64,000 nt of DNA, taken from contig CM048840.1 in NCBI GenBank assembly GCA_026545765.1, positions 53,568,580 to 53,632,579 on the forward strand. The letters run 5' to 3'. Of this stretch, positions 11,908-21,332 are shown in pieces (the stretch's first letter is position 1; each line of letters begins with the position of its first letter). Under the pieces are notes generated by a model. It was given only the letters and a program-made list of their open reading frames with translations, did no database searches and was not told where the DNA came from. The translations under genes and the position numbers were made by a program. This stretch comes from Plantago major (Eukaryota; Streptophyta; Magnoliopsida; Lamiales; Plantaginaceae).

Positions 11908-12946
11908 CACTACAAAAAATCACAGAGCGGATAGATCCGCAGATAGTATAGCCTATCCGTCGCCTCACCGGCGACGGATAGAAAATCCGCCGCCTGAGCT
12001 GTGGCGACGATAAAAATCCGTCGTCAATTCGACGGATTGACGACGGATTGACCTTTTTTTTAAAAAAATGATTATGGGCGACGGATAGATCTATCCGCCC
12101 CATTTTTTTTAAAAAATAAAATCCAGATACAATTTTTATATTCAGATACGGATTAATTCAGCAGTGGGTGTGGTGCGGTGGTGGTGGGAGGTGGTGGTGG
12201 TGGAAGGGTGGTGGTGGTGGTGGAGAGAATGGTGGTGGTGAAAGGTGGTGGGGGTGGTGGAGATGGTGGTGGAGGAGGATGGTGGAGGAAAGGAGGTGGT
12301 GGCAGTGGTGGTGGTGGAGGATGGTGGTGGTGGCAGGGTGGTGGTGGTGGGAGGAGAGAGGTGGTGGTGGTGGTGGTGAGATGGTGGTGGAGGAAAGGAG
12401 GTGGTGGAGGAGATGGTGGTGGTGGAGGATGGTGGTGGTGGGAGGAGAAAGGTGGTGGTGGAGGATGGTGGTGGTGGGAGGAGAAAGGTGGTGGAGGAGA
12501 TGGTGGTGGTGGCGTATGGGGGTGGGGGGTGGAGATGGTGGTTGGGGAGGTTGGTGGTGGTGGGAGGAGAAAGGTGGTGGGAGGAGGAGGAGAGGCGATG
12601 TAGTGGAGAAAATGAGGTGGTGGAGGAGATATATTATATTTTTTTTAGGTTTTTAGCGACGGATAGATCTAGATCTATCCGTCGCTAATTTTTTTTTTTT
12701 TTAATTTTCCGGCCTTGTAGCGACGGATAAATCTATCCGTCGCTAAAATTTTTTTTTTTTTTAATTTTGGTCAACGCTCTGTAGCGACGGATAATTTTAT
12801 CCGTCACAGGAGCTTTGATAACCTTTATCCGTCATGAACGGGCGACGGATAGAATCCGTCGCCCCAAGTAGCGATCCGTCGCTACAGGGGCGACGGATAA
12901 AATCCGTCGCCCCTTTCCGTCCCGTTACGGATGGATTCTTGTAGTG
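11908..12946. mobile_element. non-autonomous CACTA element in the 5' LTR of D
   Basis: Starts CACTACAAAAAAT, ends TTCTTGTAGTG, and is flanked by the 3-bp duplication GGA (11905-11907, 12947-12949); all are hallmarks of CACTA/En-Spm transposons. Subterminal regions hold many copies of GCGACGGATA and its complement TATCCGTCGC, often as back-to-back palindromes (GACGGATAGATCTATCC near 12075 and 12660). In this superfamily such repeats bind the element's DNA-binding protein. The centre is a GGT/GGA-rich microsatellite. No transposase gene. It is absent from the 3' LTR, so it arrived after D inserted. Confidence 0.93.
12168..12605 (+). repeat. GGT/GGA-rich microsatellite inside the CACTA element
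   Basis: About 440 bases made almost only of G, T and some A in GGTGGTGGA-like units, without cytosine on this strand except a few. The long open frames here encode only W/G/V/E/R repeats and are not genes. The G-runs could form G-quadruplexes. Confidence 0.9.
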
Positions 12947-13324
12947 GGAGCTGGGGAATAACTCAGGGGGAACATTTGGTTGGGAACCATTTGGTTAGGA
13001 ATCTTAGAATAGGATTATTGTAAGGTGAACTCAATTATCTGTTCTAGTGGATTCTAGGTCTCAGAAAGACCGAAGTGGATTAGTTGGAGGATTACGCCAC
13101 CTCCAGATACCACTATATCTGCTGTGTCATTTACCTTTCTGTATTTACATTTCAGCAAAGCACACACACATACTTATTGTTTCTGCACTTACCTATCTTA
13201 AAGTCTTCCGCCTCGATTTAAGTATCGAACCCTGTGTTTCGAGAAATCGTGTTTATCGACAAAAGTTTTAAAAGACTATTCACCCCCTACAGTCTTTTAC
13301 TTTGCCGTTATCTGGACCAACAAG

Positions 13325-13336
13325 TGGTATCAGAGC
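13325..13336 (+). other. primer-binding site (initiator tRNA-Met) of element D
   Basis: TGGTATCAGAGC, two bases after the LTR end, is complementary to the 3' end of plant initiator tRNA-Met, the standard primer for copia minus-strand synthesis. Confidence 0.93.
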
Positions 13337-13439
13337 AGGAGGTTCACAAGCCTTCTGCACTGAACCTAGATCCCCAGATAGGTAAAGGAACTTTGTCCCT
13401 TTCTGAGGACTATATAATTTGTGTGTTAAGTGTGTAGGT

Positions 13440-15904
13440 ATGTCTCTGAGTGATGCACCTGCTCAAGCCGTAAAACTACGAGAAATGGAAGAACAACATG
13501 ATGCTCCATCCGAGGCCATTAGTGACGAGATGATCTATGTCATCAATGAAGGGCCTATCAAAATCGCATAACTCAAACAAGTTCTTGAGGTGTCGATGGA
13601 AGAAAACCTCGAATAAGGAAGATGGAAGCGAGGATGCGGTGCCGGTGATAGTGGTCGTGTTGCTCGTGGAAGCATTATGTATGAAGACAAGCGAGAGCTC
13701 GACATCGAAGATGCAAGAGACACAGATTGGATGGTCAAGCTCGTAATATCATCATCGGATCGACACTGAGCACATACGATTAAGCGTAGGTGCTAAAAAG
13801 CGAAAGTTGCTGGCAATTGATTGAAGAAATCTGTCTTGGGCCGAAAACCAAGGAAAACAAGTTCGAAGTTCTTAAATTGAAGTTCCAAAACTTCAAACAA
13901 GGTCCCCGAAACTCTGGAAGAACTTGATTTCAGGTTTACTACTCTTATGAGTGATATGGCTGCACTTGGTGAAAGCAACATATACTCCCAGCCAGAAAAG
14001 ATTAAGACTATTGTCAGAAGTCTCAATCACAACTGGGAGCACACCAAGTTCTTTTATTTCAACCAAGGATGCAAATATCACTCCAAAGAGAGCTCTTCTC
14101 TCATCTTGCTCTCAGAGACTATGAGACAACTCGGAGAGAACAAGCAATTTGAAAAGTTGCAAAGTGTTGCTCTAATCTCTCAAGGTACTTACGAAAGAAG
14201 GATACCAAAGATGCATCTCAAGAAAATGCTCTTGCGATGAAGACATATGAAGAAATTTGTGAGTCAAGAGATTGAGAGAAGAAAAGCTAAAGAAAAGTGA
14301 AAAAGCATCTTAGCCCAAACTATCATCATCAAGACAAGAACATACAAATGAACAACTCTCTCTGAACACCCCATTCGGAAAGGTGTTAATCTTGAAGTCT
14401 GAAATAGGAAATGATATCTGCTTCTACTGTCAAAAGCCTGGTCACTTCAAGAGAGATTGTCCTGCTTTAAACAAGCTCAAGACATGTGACAAGAAAGACA
14501 GAAGAAATTTCAAGAGAAATCAAAGGGCCTTACTGACTGAAGAAAGGAAGAAGATTCAAATTCAACTTGATGCTCTAGACATTGAGACAAAAATCTAAAG
14601 ATGGAGATTCAGATGACTCAAACCTACCATCACCAGAATTGTGTGGAATCACCCACGATGTAATCGACTTCGGCCTTAAGAAGAATGTGTGGAGTTGCTG
14701 AGATTGCTGGTCCAGACATCTCCAACATTGAAATATGTCTTATGGCTGATGAGGTAACTAACAATTCACAATTTCTGTACTATGAGAGTGATGATGGAAT
14801 GGATCTGGAGTTGGTCAAGAGTGAATTGGATCGTTATGAGAAAGAATTTCTGGAAGCACAATCCAAAACCAGAATTCTAGAGGAAAGCAAAGAAACTCTT
14901 GAAAAAGAGGTTTATGAGCTACCAGAGTATCTGAGAACAAGAATGCTGAAATAGCCTTTCTGAAAGCTCAGATATCTGAGAATGAAAATTCTCACAAACT
15001 AGCCTTGGATGAACTTAATAAGAAAATGATGAAGCTGCTTTCTGAGAATGAAGAACTCAGAAAGAAAGAGCTATCCTTCCAATCTTATGCAAAGGCTAGT
15101 GACACTCTCACTGAGGTTCAATCATATCTGAGAGATCCCTCTGAGAAAGGTGGACTTGGACTTGATGAACAATCAAGTAATTCATCTAGGTTGACCTTTG
15201 TAAAAAGTCAACAAAATGATTCTTCAACCACCTATAGCATTGGTCAGAAAGCTAGGGTAGTTGACAAAGGAAAAGGAGTTGTAACCCAGCCTTTGAAAGA
15301 ACAACAAGTTCATAAGAAACATGTGGATAAGGTTTCTGAAAAGAAATACAACCCTCAGATATGCAACCATCCACATTGCTGCATTACTAGGAAGGGAAGA
15401 ATTGCTGGAATAGGAAAATTCTCTACTAAACCATTTTATGAAAATAAAGATGGTGCAGAAACTAGTAAGGCTTCTGAAGAATGCATTCAGAAAGCCAAAG
15501 GTGTTCGAAATGGCATTGGCTATCGTGCTATTGGAAAGGTCCTTCTGCAACAATATAAGGAAGGACAAGAACAATGGTGCAAGGATGATATTGCACGTAG
15601 CAATACACAGAAGTGGAAGAAATCTCAAGCCACTGAAAAACTGAATGCCAGAGCTAGAAGGAACCTGGACAGAAAGGCTAAGTTTGCTGAAAAGCAACCC
15701 CAGAAACCTAGGGTCCAGAAAGCACCAAAGGGAACACCTAGAAACACCCCAAGAAGGAAGATTGAGATCAAAATTATTGATTTTATTGCATCTCCTTCTG
15801 ATCAAGTTAGACAAAAACAAACTCCAAAGAAATTCACTAAAATGTGGATTCCTACTGGAAGAATGTTTAGTCTAAGTGGTTCTATCTCTGAGGCAAGAAC
15901 CTAA
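13440..15904 (+). pseudogene. copia gag of element D, decayed
   Basis: The capsid region starts at the ATG at 13440. Recognisable parts are the UBN2-type gag region at about 13790-14260 (open part MSDMAALGESNIYSQPEKIK), a CCHC zinc knuckle CFYCQKPGHFKRDC encoded near 14418-14460, a Glu/Lys-rich probable coiled coil at 14780-15110, and a basic C-terminal region to 15904 rich in K, R and Q. In active elements it forms the particle and binds the genomic RNA. Here the frame changes several times and has stops (for example near 13569, 14238, 14596 and 14952). A related fragment is at 740-1478. Confidence 0.85.
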
Positions 15905-15921
15905 CTCCTATTTCCTGTTTT

Positions 15922-16104
15922 GTGCAGAACGCCTCATGGACTAAGGCTCAATGGCTATTTGATAGTGGATGCCAAAAGCACATGACAGGAGACAAAGCAA
16001 ATCTGGTCAACTACAAAGCTTGCAACACTGGACCAGACATCAGATTTGCTGGAGGAGAATTAAATCCCTCTCTAGGATCTGGCAACGTCAAATTAGGATC
16101 ATTA
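15922..16104 (+). pseudogene. copia protease fragment of element D
   Basis: The frame encodes WLFDSGCQKHMTGD, the copia aspartic-protease active-site pattern (D-S-G), followed by IRFAGGELNPSLGSGNVKLGS. The enzyme would cut the gag-pol polyprotein. The frame is broken after about 60 codons by the unrelated insert starting near 16105, and the rest (DVLHVKGLKYNLFSMSQ) resumes near 17240. Confidence 0.8.
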
Positions 16105-17238
16105 TGTCTAATTCCTCGGGTGGGCTTTGTCCCATTTTAATGATCTAGTTGATAGATTTTGGTTGATTTGTAGTGTTTTAGTAGTTAGTTTTTGATTTGT
16201 CATAGTCTTATAAATATTATGGGTTGGTCTTTTAGGTCATGTGGTAGTCAAATCTTAGTCACATAGAGCGAATTCGAGCACAAGAGCGGGAACGGGAGTG
16301 AGAGCGAGAATTTGCCAAATTCAAAAATATTTGGGAGCGGGAGCGTATATAGAGCGCGGTTGTTTCAGTATATAATTAAATTTAATTATAATTTTTTACC
16401 TATATTGTTCTAAAGAAAACTTATTAATTTTTTTGGAGATGTTCTGATTCTATATTCAATCATAATATGATATTTACTCCTTAAATTATATCATAATTTT
16501 TTATAGCTAAAATTTCTACTTTGTTTCGTATGTTTTTCATTGTTTTCGACCTCCTATGCGATGCTAAATAAGAAATCTCAAGTTTATTATGTCCAAATCA
16601 TTTTAACAATCCCTTGTAAGAAATGAGACCCCTAAAATTTTGACATTTTATTCCTAAAATTCTTCGACGATGAACTAAGAAAACTTAATTCGAGAACTAA
16701 GAAAGCATAAATCGAGAATTAGTGAAGCTACCAAGCTCGGAACGTGGATTCGCGCTCGAAATGTGAAAAAAAGCTCCAGAGATAAAGAATTACTCCCTCC
16801 ATTTCAAAAAAAAAGTGTTACATTTTGACTTTGACCGGTCAACTCTCTTCGAGTTTGACCACAAATTACTCATAAATGATAATAGTAAATAATTTAATAA
16901 AATCATATAATAAAAATTTAATTACTAAATTTTCATTATATAATTTTTATAATTTATTTATTAATATTGTTTAAGAGTAAATTGTGGTCAAACGCGGAGA
17001 CAGTTGACCGTAGAATAGTAAAATGTAACACTTTTTCTGAAATGGAGGGAGTATATGTTACTAAGGGTCAAATATAGTAACACTGATGTTGAAATATGGG
17101 GTAATTGAGCTCAACTATTTGAATTAATAATCAGAATCATCATCTTGAACGGTTTTTAACCGTAACTTGAAGTCTAATTAGTTGTAACCGTTCAGTTGCT
17201 AAGCAGTTACGGTGGGGTTTTGTAATCTGTCCTAAACT
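16105..17238. mobile_element. unidentified insert within the pol gene of D
   Basis: It separates two halves of one protein domain, so it is an insertion. It is non-coding and AT-rich and holds a complete Stowaway MITE (16793-17051). Near the right end are inverted repeats: GAACGGTT at about 17148 with AACCGTTC at about 17187, and ACCGTAACT with AGTTACGGT at about 17160 and 17205. Exact borders and any target duplication are not resolved, and the class is unknown. Confidence 0.55.
16793..17051 (+). mobile_element. Stowaway-type MITE with TA duplication
   Basis: CTCCCTCCATTTCAAAAAAA on the left pairs with TTTCTGAAATGGAGGGAG on the right, with TA on both sides (16791-16792, 17052-17053). 259 bp, AT-rich middle, no coding capacity. 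It is the same family as the copy at 6434-6690 but in opposite orientation, and it is better preserved. Confidence 0.9.
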
Positions 17239-18441
17239 GACGTATTACATGTTAAAGGTTTGAAATATAATCTATTTAGCATGAGCCAGTTTGCAGACAA
17301 GGGATTCACTGTGAAATTCAAAGCAAAATATTGCAAACTTATAGACAATGAGTCAAAGCAGACAGTCTTGGTTGCTCGGTGGAAAGGTAGTCTTTATGTT
17401 GCCGATTGGGCATCTACCACAACTGAAGAATGTCTCATGGTGAGTCAATCAGGTCACACAGAAGAGCACTGATTATGGCACAAAAGAATGAGTCACTTGA
17501 ATTTCAAAACTCTGAACAAACTTGCCAATAAAGAGTTAGTGGTTGGTCTTCCCAAAACATCTTTCAGAAAGGATGGTATCTGTTCTGCCTGTCAGATGGG
17601 GAAACAATCCAAGATCTCTTTCAAGACCAAAACCAGACACTCTAGTGTTAGACCACTACAACTATTACACATGGATCTTTTTGAATCATCCGTAACTAGT
17701 TATGCAGGAAAGAAGTATGGTCTGGTTGTTGTAGATGATTTCTCAAGTTTCACTTGGGTTGTCTTTCTGAAGCACAAATCTGATGCTAGGGTGGAGATAC
17801 CAAATTTGCTGAATAAGCTTGAAGTCATGAAAAATGACAAAGTATCTGCAATCAGAACAGACCATGGTACTGAGTTTGTCAACCAGTACATAAAGGAGTT
17901 TTGTACCAGCAAAGGTATACAACACCAACTTTCCTCTATGAGAACACCACAACAAAATGGTGTTGCAGAAAGGAAAAATAGAACCCTTAAGGAAGCAGCA
18001 AGGACAATGCTAGCTGACACTGAAATAAGTGAAGTTTATTGGGTTGAGGTCAGAAACACAAGATGCTACTGATCGAGCAGATGTTTGATAAACAAACACC
18101 ATGACAAGACCCCATATGAACTCTTGGTTGGTAGACCCCCTAATATCAAACATCTGAAAGTATTTGGTTGTAGATGTTTTGTTCTTAACAATGGAAAAGA
18201 GTATCTAAGAACATTTCAACCAAAGGCAGATGAATGTGTGTTTCTTGGTTATTCTATGAATAGCAAAGCATACAGAGTTTACAACAAAAGAACAAAGAAG
18301 ATTGAAGAATCAGTTCATGTTGTATTCTATGAAGGAAGCAAGAAAACACCCCTTGCTGATGAACTCTCAGAAAGGTTCAAGGAACTAATGATAAAGGACT
18401 CTGTAGAAGAACCATCAGAAAGGAAAAACATCATTGTGTAA
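17239..18441 (+). pseudogene. copia integrase of element D, decayed
   Basis: After the end of the protease region (GLKYNLFSMSQFADKGF) comes the pre-integrase domain with LWHKRMSHLN and CSACQMGKQ (HHCC zinc finger), and then the catalytic core. Three acidic positions of the DDE triad are visible: HMDLF, IRTDHGTEF and NGVAERKNRT. The C-terminal part has the copia pattern PYELLVGRPPNIKHLKVFGC. It would insert the cDNA into the genome. Stops at about 17470 (TGA), 18070 (TGA) and 18439 (TAA) break the frame. Confidence 0.9.
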
Positions 18442-19490
18442 AGGGAGGATGACTCTGACGAAGAAAGGCATGAAATGCCTAGTAACAACCAGTTGATTCT
18501 CAGACATGATGAAGAATTTCCTATGAGAATTCCAGAAATGGAAACTGAAGATGTTCATCAGAGAGCTAACTCTGGAAATGACCTCTCGGCAGCATGTCCT
18601 GAAGCTCTCACACTGAGCAAGTGTCAGACATTCACCGCCCCTCTGAGGTGCAAAATGTCACAGATACTGAAGAAGTATCAAGTCATAATCATAGTGATTC
18701 ACATTCAGATCACATAGATGTTGACCCTACTAGCCCTAAACCCATGATGAGATGGATCAAGGATCATCCTGCAAAAGATGTGATTGGACCAATCAATCAA
18801 GGTGTTAGGACTAGGAGAGCAATAGCTGAAAATGCTAACTCTTTCTTTGGATGTTTCATCTCAAACATTGAACCTAAAACTGTAGAAGAAGCATTAAGAG
18901 ACCAAGACTGGATCTCTGCAATGCAAGAAGAGTTGGATCAGTTTGAGAGAAACAAAGTCTGGAAACTAGTTCCATTTGTAGAAGGAATATCTGTGATTGG
19001 AACTAAGTGGGTTTTCAGAAACAAGATGAATGAATCTGGTGAAATAACCAGAAACAAAGCAAGGTTGGTTGCCAAGGGATTTACACAGACTGAAGGTTTA
19101 GATTTTGATGAGTCATATGCACCAGTTGCCAGATTGGATGCAATAAGACTCTTTCTGGCCTTTTCAGCTCATAAAGACTTTAAAGTTTATCAAATGGATG
19201 TCAAGAGTGCATTCTTGAATGGTGAACTTGCTGAGGAAGTCTATGTTGAACAACCACCTGGCTTTGAAGTTTTCTCAGAAAGTAGAATGGTCTATAAACT
19301 ACAGAAAGCTCTATATGGACTGAAACAGGCTCCGAGAGCATGGTATGACACTTTGGCCAAACACCTTATGGAAAGTGGTTTCAAGAAAGGTGAAGTTGAT
19401 AAAACTTTATTTACTTTAAATCATGATGGGAAACTACTCTTAGTTCAAATATATGTTGATGACATTATATTTGGATCTAAGGACAAGTAA
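18442..19490 (+). pseudogene. copia reverse transcriptase of element D, decayed
   Basis: The longest intact piece is 18621-19490 (289 codons). It shows the RVT_2 order: [63 protein letters not shown] and the catalytic YVDD in [15 protein letters not shown]. It copies element RNA into cDNA. The linker to integrase (18442-18620) is shifted in frame, and a TAA after GSKDK (about 19488) separates it from the rest. Confidence 0.92.
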
Positions 19491-20398
19491 CTTTGTGATG
19501 ACTTTGCAAATCTCATGAAAAGTAAGTTTGAGATGAGCATGATGGGAGAATTGAACTATTTCCTAGGATTGCAAGTCAAGCAACTCAATGATGGAATATT
19601 CATTAGTCAGACAAAGTATGCAACAGACATGCTCACAAAGTTCAATCTTAAGCCTTCTAAAAAGAATGCTAAGATTCCTATGAGCATAGAAACCAAGATG
19701 ACCTATATTGAATCAGATAAGAGTGTTGATGAACACAAGTATAGGAAATTGATAGGTTCACTACTTTACCCTACTACAAGCAGACCTGATATTCAATATG
19801 CAGTTGGTGTGTGTGCTAGATTTCAAACAAATCCAATGCAATCACACTACAACATTGCTATGAAAATATTAAGGTATGTTAAAGGTACAGTAGATGTAGG
19901 ATTGTGGTATCCTAAAGAAAGTGGATTGAGTTTGGCTGGTTACTCAGATGCTGATTATGTTGGATCAATGCTTGATAGGAAAAGCACCTCAGGAACTTGT
20001 GGGTTTAAGAACTAGACTTATCTCATGGTTTAGCAAAAGCAAAACTCAATTGCAACTTCTACCACAGAGGTGAATATATTGCTTTTGGTTGTGCAACACA
20101 TATTCTGTGGATTCAACAACAACTCAGAGACTATGGACTCAATGAAGAGAAAACTCCCATTTTCTGTGATAACACAAGTGCTATTGCAATCACACAGAAC
20201 CCCAAGTTCCATGCCAGAACAAAGCACATTGATGTTAGACACCACTTCATCAGAGACCATGTTGAGAAAGGCAATATAGAGATACTCAAGATTAGCACAG
20301 AAGACCAACTTGCAGATATTTTCACCAAGCCCCTACAAGAAAGCCGGTTCTTAACCTTAAGACATAATCTTGGATTAATGGAGATGCCTAAGGACTGA
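19491..20398 (+). pseudogene. reverse transcriptase end and RNase H of element D, decayed
   Basis: Includes the RT end (MMGELNYFLGLQVKQL) and the RNase H region (AGYSDADYVGSMLDRKSTSG, with the first acidic D). A frameshift near 20005 moves the remainder to other frames, where ATSTTE, FCDNTSAIAI and RTKHIDVRHHFIRDHV-like text and the ending LADIFTKPL can be followed to about 20398. RNase H removes the RNA strand of the cDNA hybrid. Confidence 0.88.
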
Positions 20399-21332
20399 AA
20401 AATGTCCTGAATCTCTAAAGTCTGAGTAAGTGAGGTAGAAAAGAAGTAGGCCTCTGAGAACATGTTCTCAGAAAGCCAAGTTGATAAGGAGTGATGCAAA
20501 GATTTCTGAGTAGCAACACTCAAAAAGGCAAAACATTTCTGGAACGGGTATTCAGAAAGGCAAAGGTTGGTACACACTCAATAAGTAAATAAGACTAGAA
20601 CTTACTTACTGAGAGTGGGTCAAATACATTCAAACAACTGAAGCTTCTAACACTTGAATTCAGAAAGCTATTTAGTCATAAAGAGAAAAGACACACAAAG
20701 CCCGAAAAATATAAGTTCTGAAAGTCAAACATGTCCAATGTCTCGTATTTTTTTGCCATTTTTGTGATAAACAATATAAAGATAAGGACTTGACACTCAG
20801 AATGATAAGTTCAAACGATTGAGTGTTCTTACTCTTTACTAAGTGACATAATGGATATAACTTGTTAAAAATCCATCAAGTCGGCACAATACCATTTGTT
20901 GATTGATATCATTACAAGATATTCAATATAAGCCCTTGATGAATAAACGTCTGATCTCAACGGTTGAGATTAAAACAAAGCAAGTAATGTCTGTTGAGAA
21001 ATGCAGACATGGCCCACTACGCATTTAATGAAGTACAAAGGACGTACCATGCCTATGCAGATACAAAGACACGCATTCATATTCAGTTGTATGTATGTTG
21101 TATCTATGTACATTTTGTCTGCTATATATATAGGATTTGGGCAAAAGACTAACACTTTTACCAATTCCGAAATTTCAAACTTGCATCAAAACAGCAAAAT
21201 CTCTCAAGATTTCTGCAAATCCCCCTCTGCAAACTCAACTTCTTGTGCTTAGTCTTCTGAAAAGATAGACTAATCTCGATTAATTGTGCAAAATTCATCT
21301 GAAAAACACTCACTCAAAACTCTATATAAGAG
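20399..21332 (+). promoter_or_regulatory. pol-to-third-ORF spacer with promoter-like signals
   Basis: Non-coding. A TATA-like CTATATATATAGG lies at 21122-21134, about 200 bases before the third-ORF ATG, followed by an A/C/T-rich leader (CAAAACAGCAAAATCTCTC) like plant 5' UTRs. The CAGAAAG motif recurs at least three times (near 20473, 20558 and 20663). It may drive a separate third-ORF mRNA; a spliced message from the LTR is the alternative. Confidence 0.35.

Larger units (their letters stand above)
10867..13322 (+). repeat. 5' LTR of element D, interrupted by a CACTA element
   Basis: It matches 26922-28332 along its full length except for the 1039-bp CACTA insert plus its 3-bp duplication. 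Without the insert it would be about 1414 bp, against 1411 bp for the 3' LTR. A TATA-like box CTATATATATC lies at 11440-11450, so transcription would start in the next few dozen bases. Near its right end it has ATTCACCCCCTAC where the 3' LTR has a shorter ATTCAACTTC. Confidence 0.92.

Noticed and set aside
12168..12688. Long overlapping open frames of W/G/V/E/R repeats
   Set aside because: They are translations of a GGT/GGA microsatellite inside a non-autonomous CACTA element; three frames are open at once and none has protein-like composition.
15224..15820. 198-codon minus-strand frame opposite gag
   Set aside because: Mirror of a lysine/glutamate-rich coding strand; leucine/serine/phenylalanine-rich composition is typical of an antisense shadow.
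16105..17238. Helitron (TC start, CTAA end) as identity of the insert
   Set aside because: The base after the putative CTAA end is A, not T, and no 3' hairpin lies at the required distance; the borders are too uncertain.
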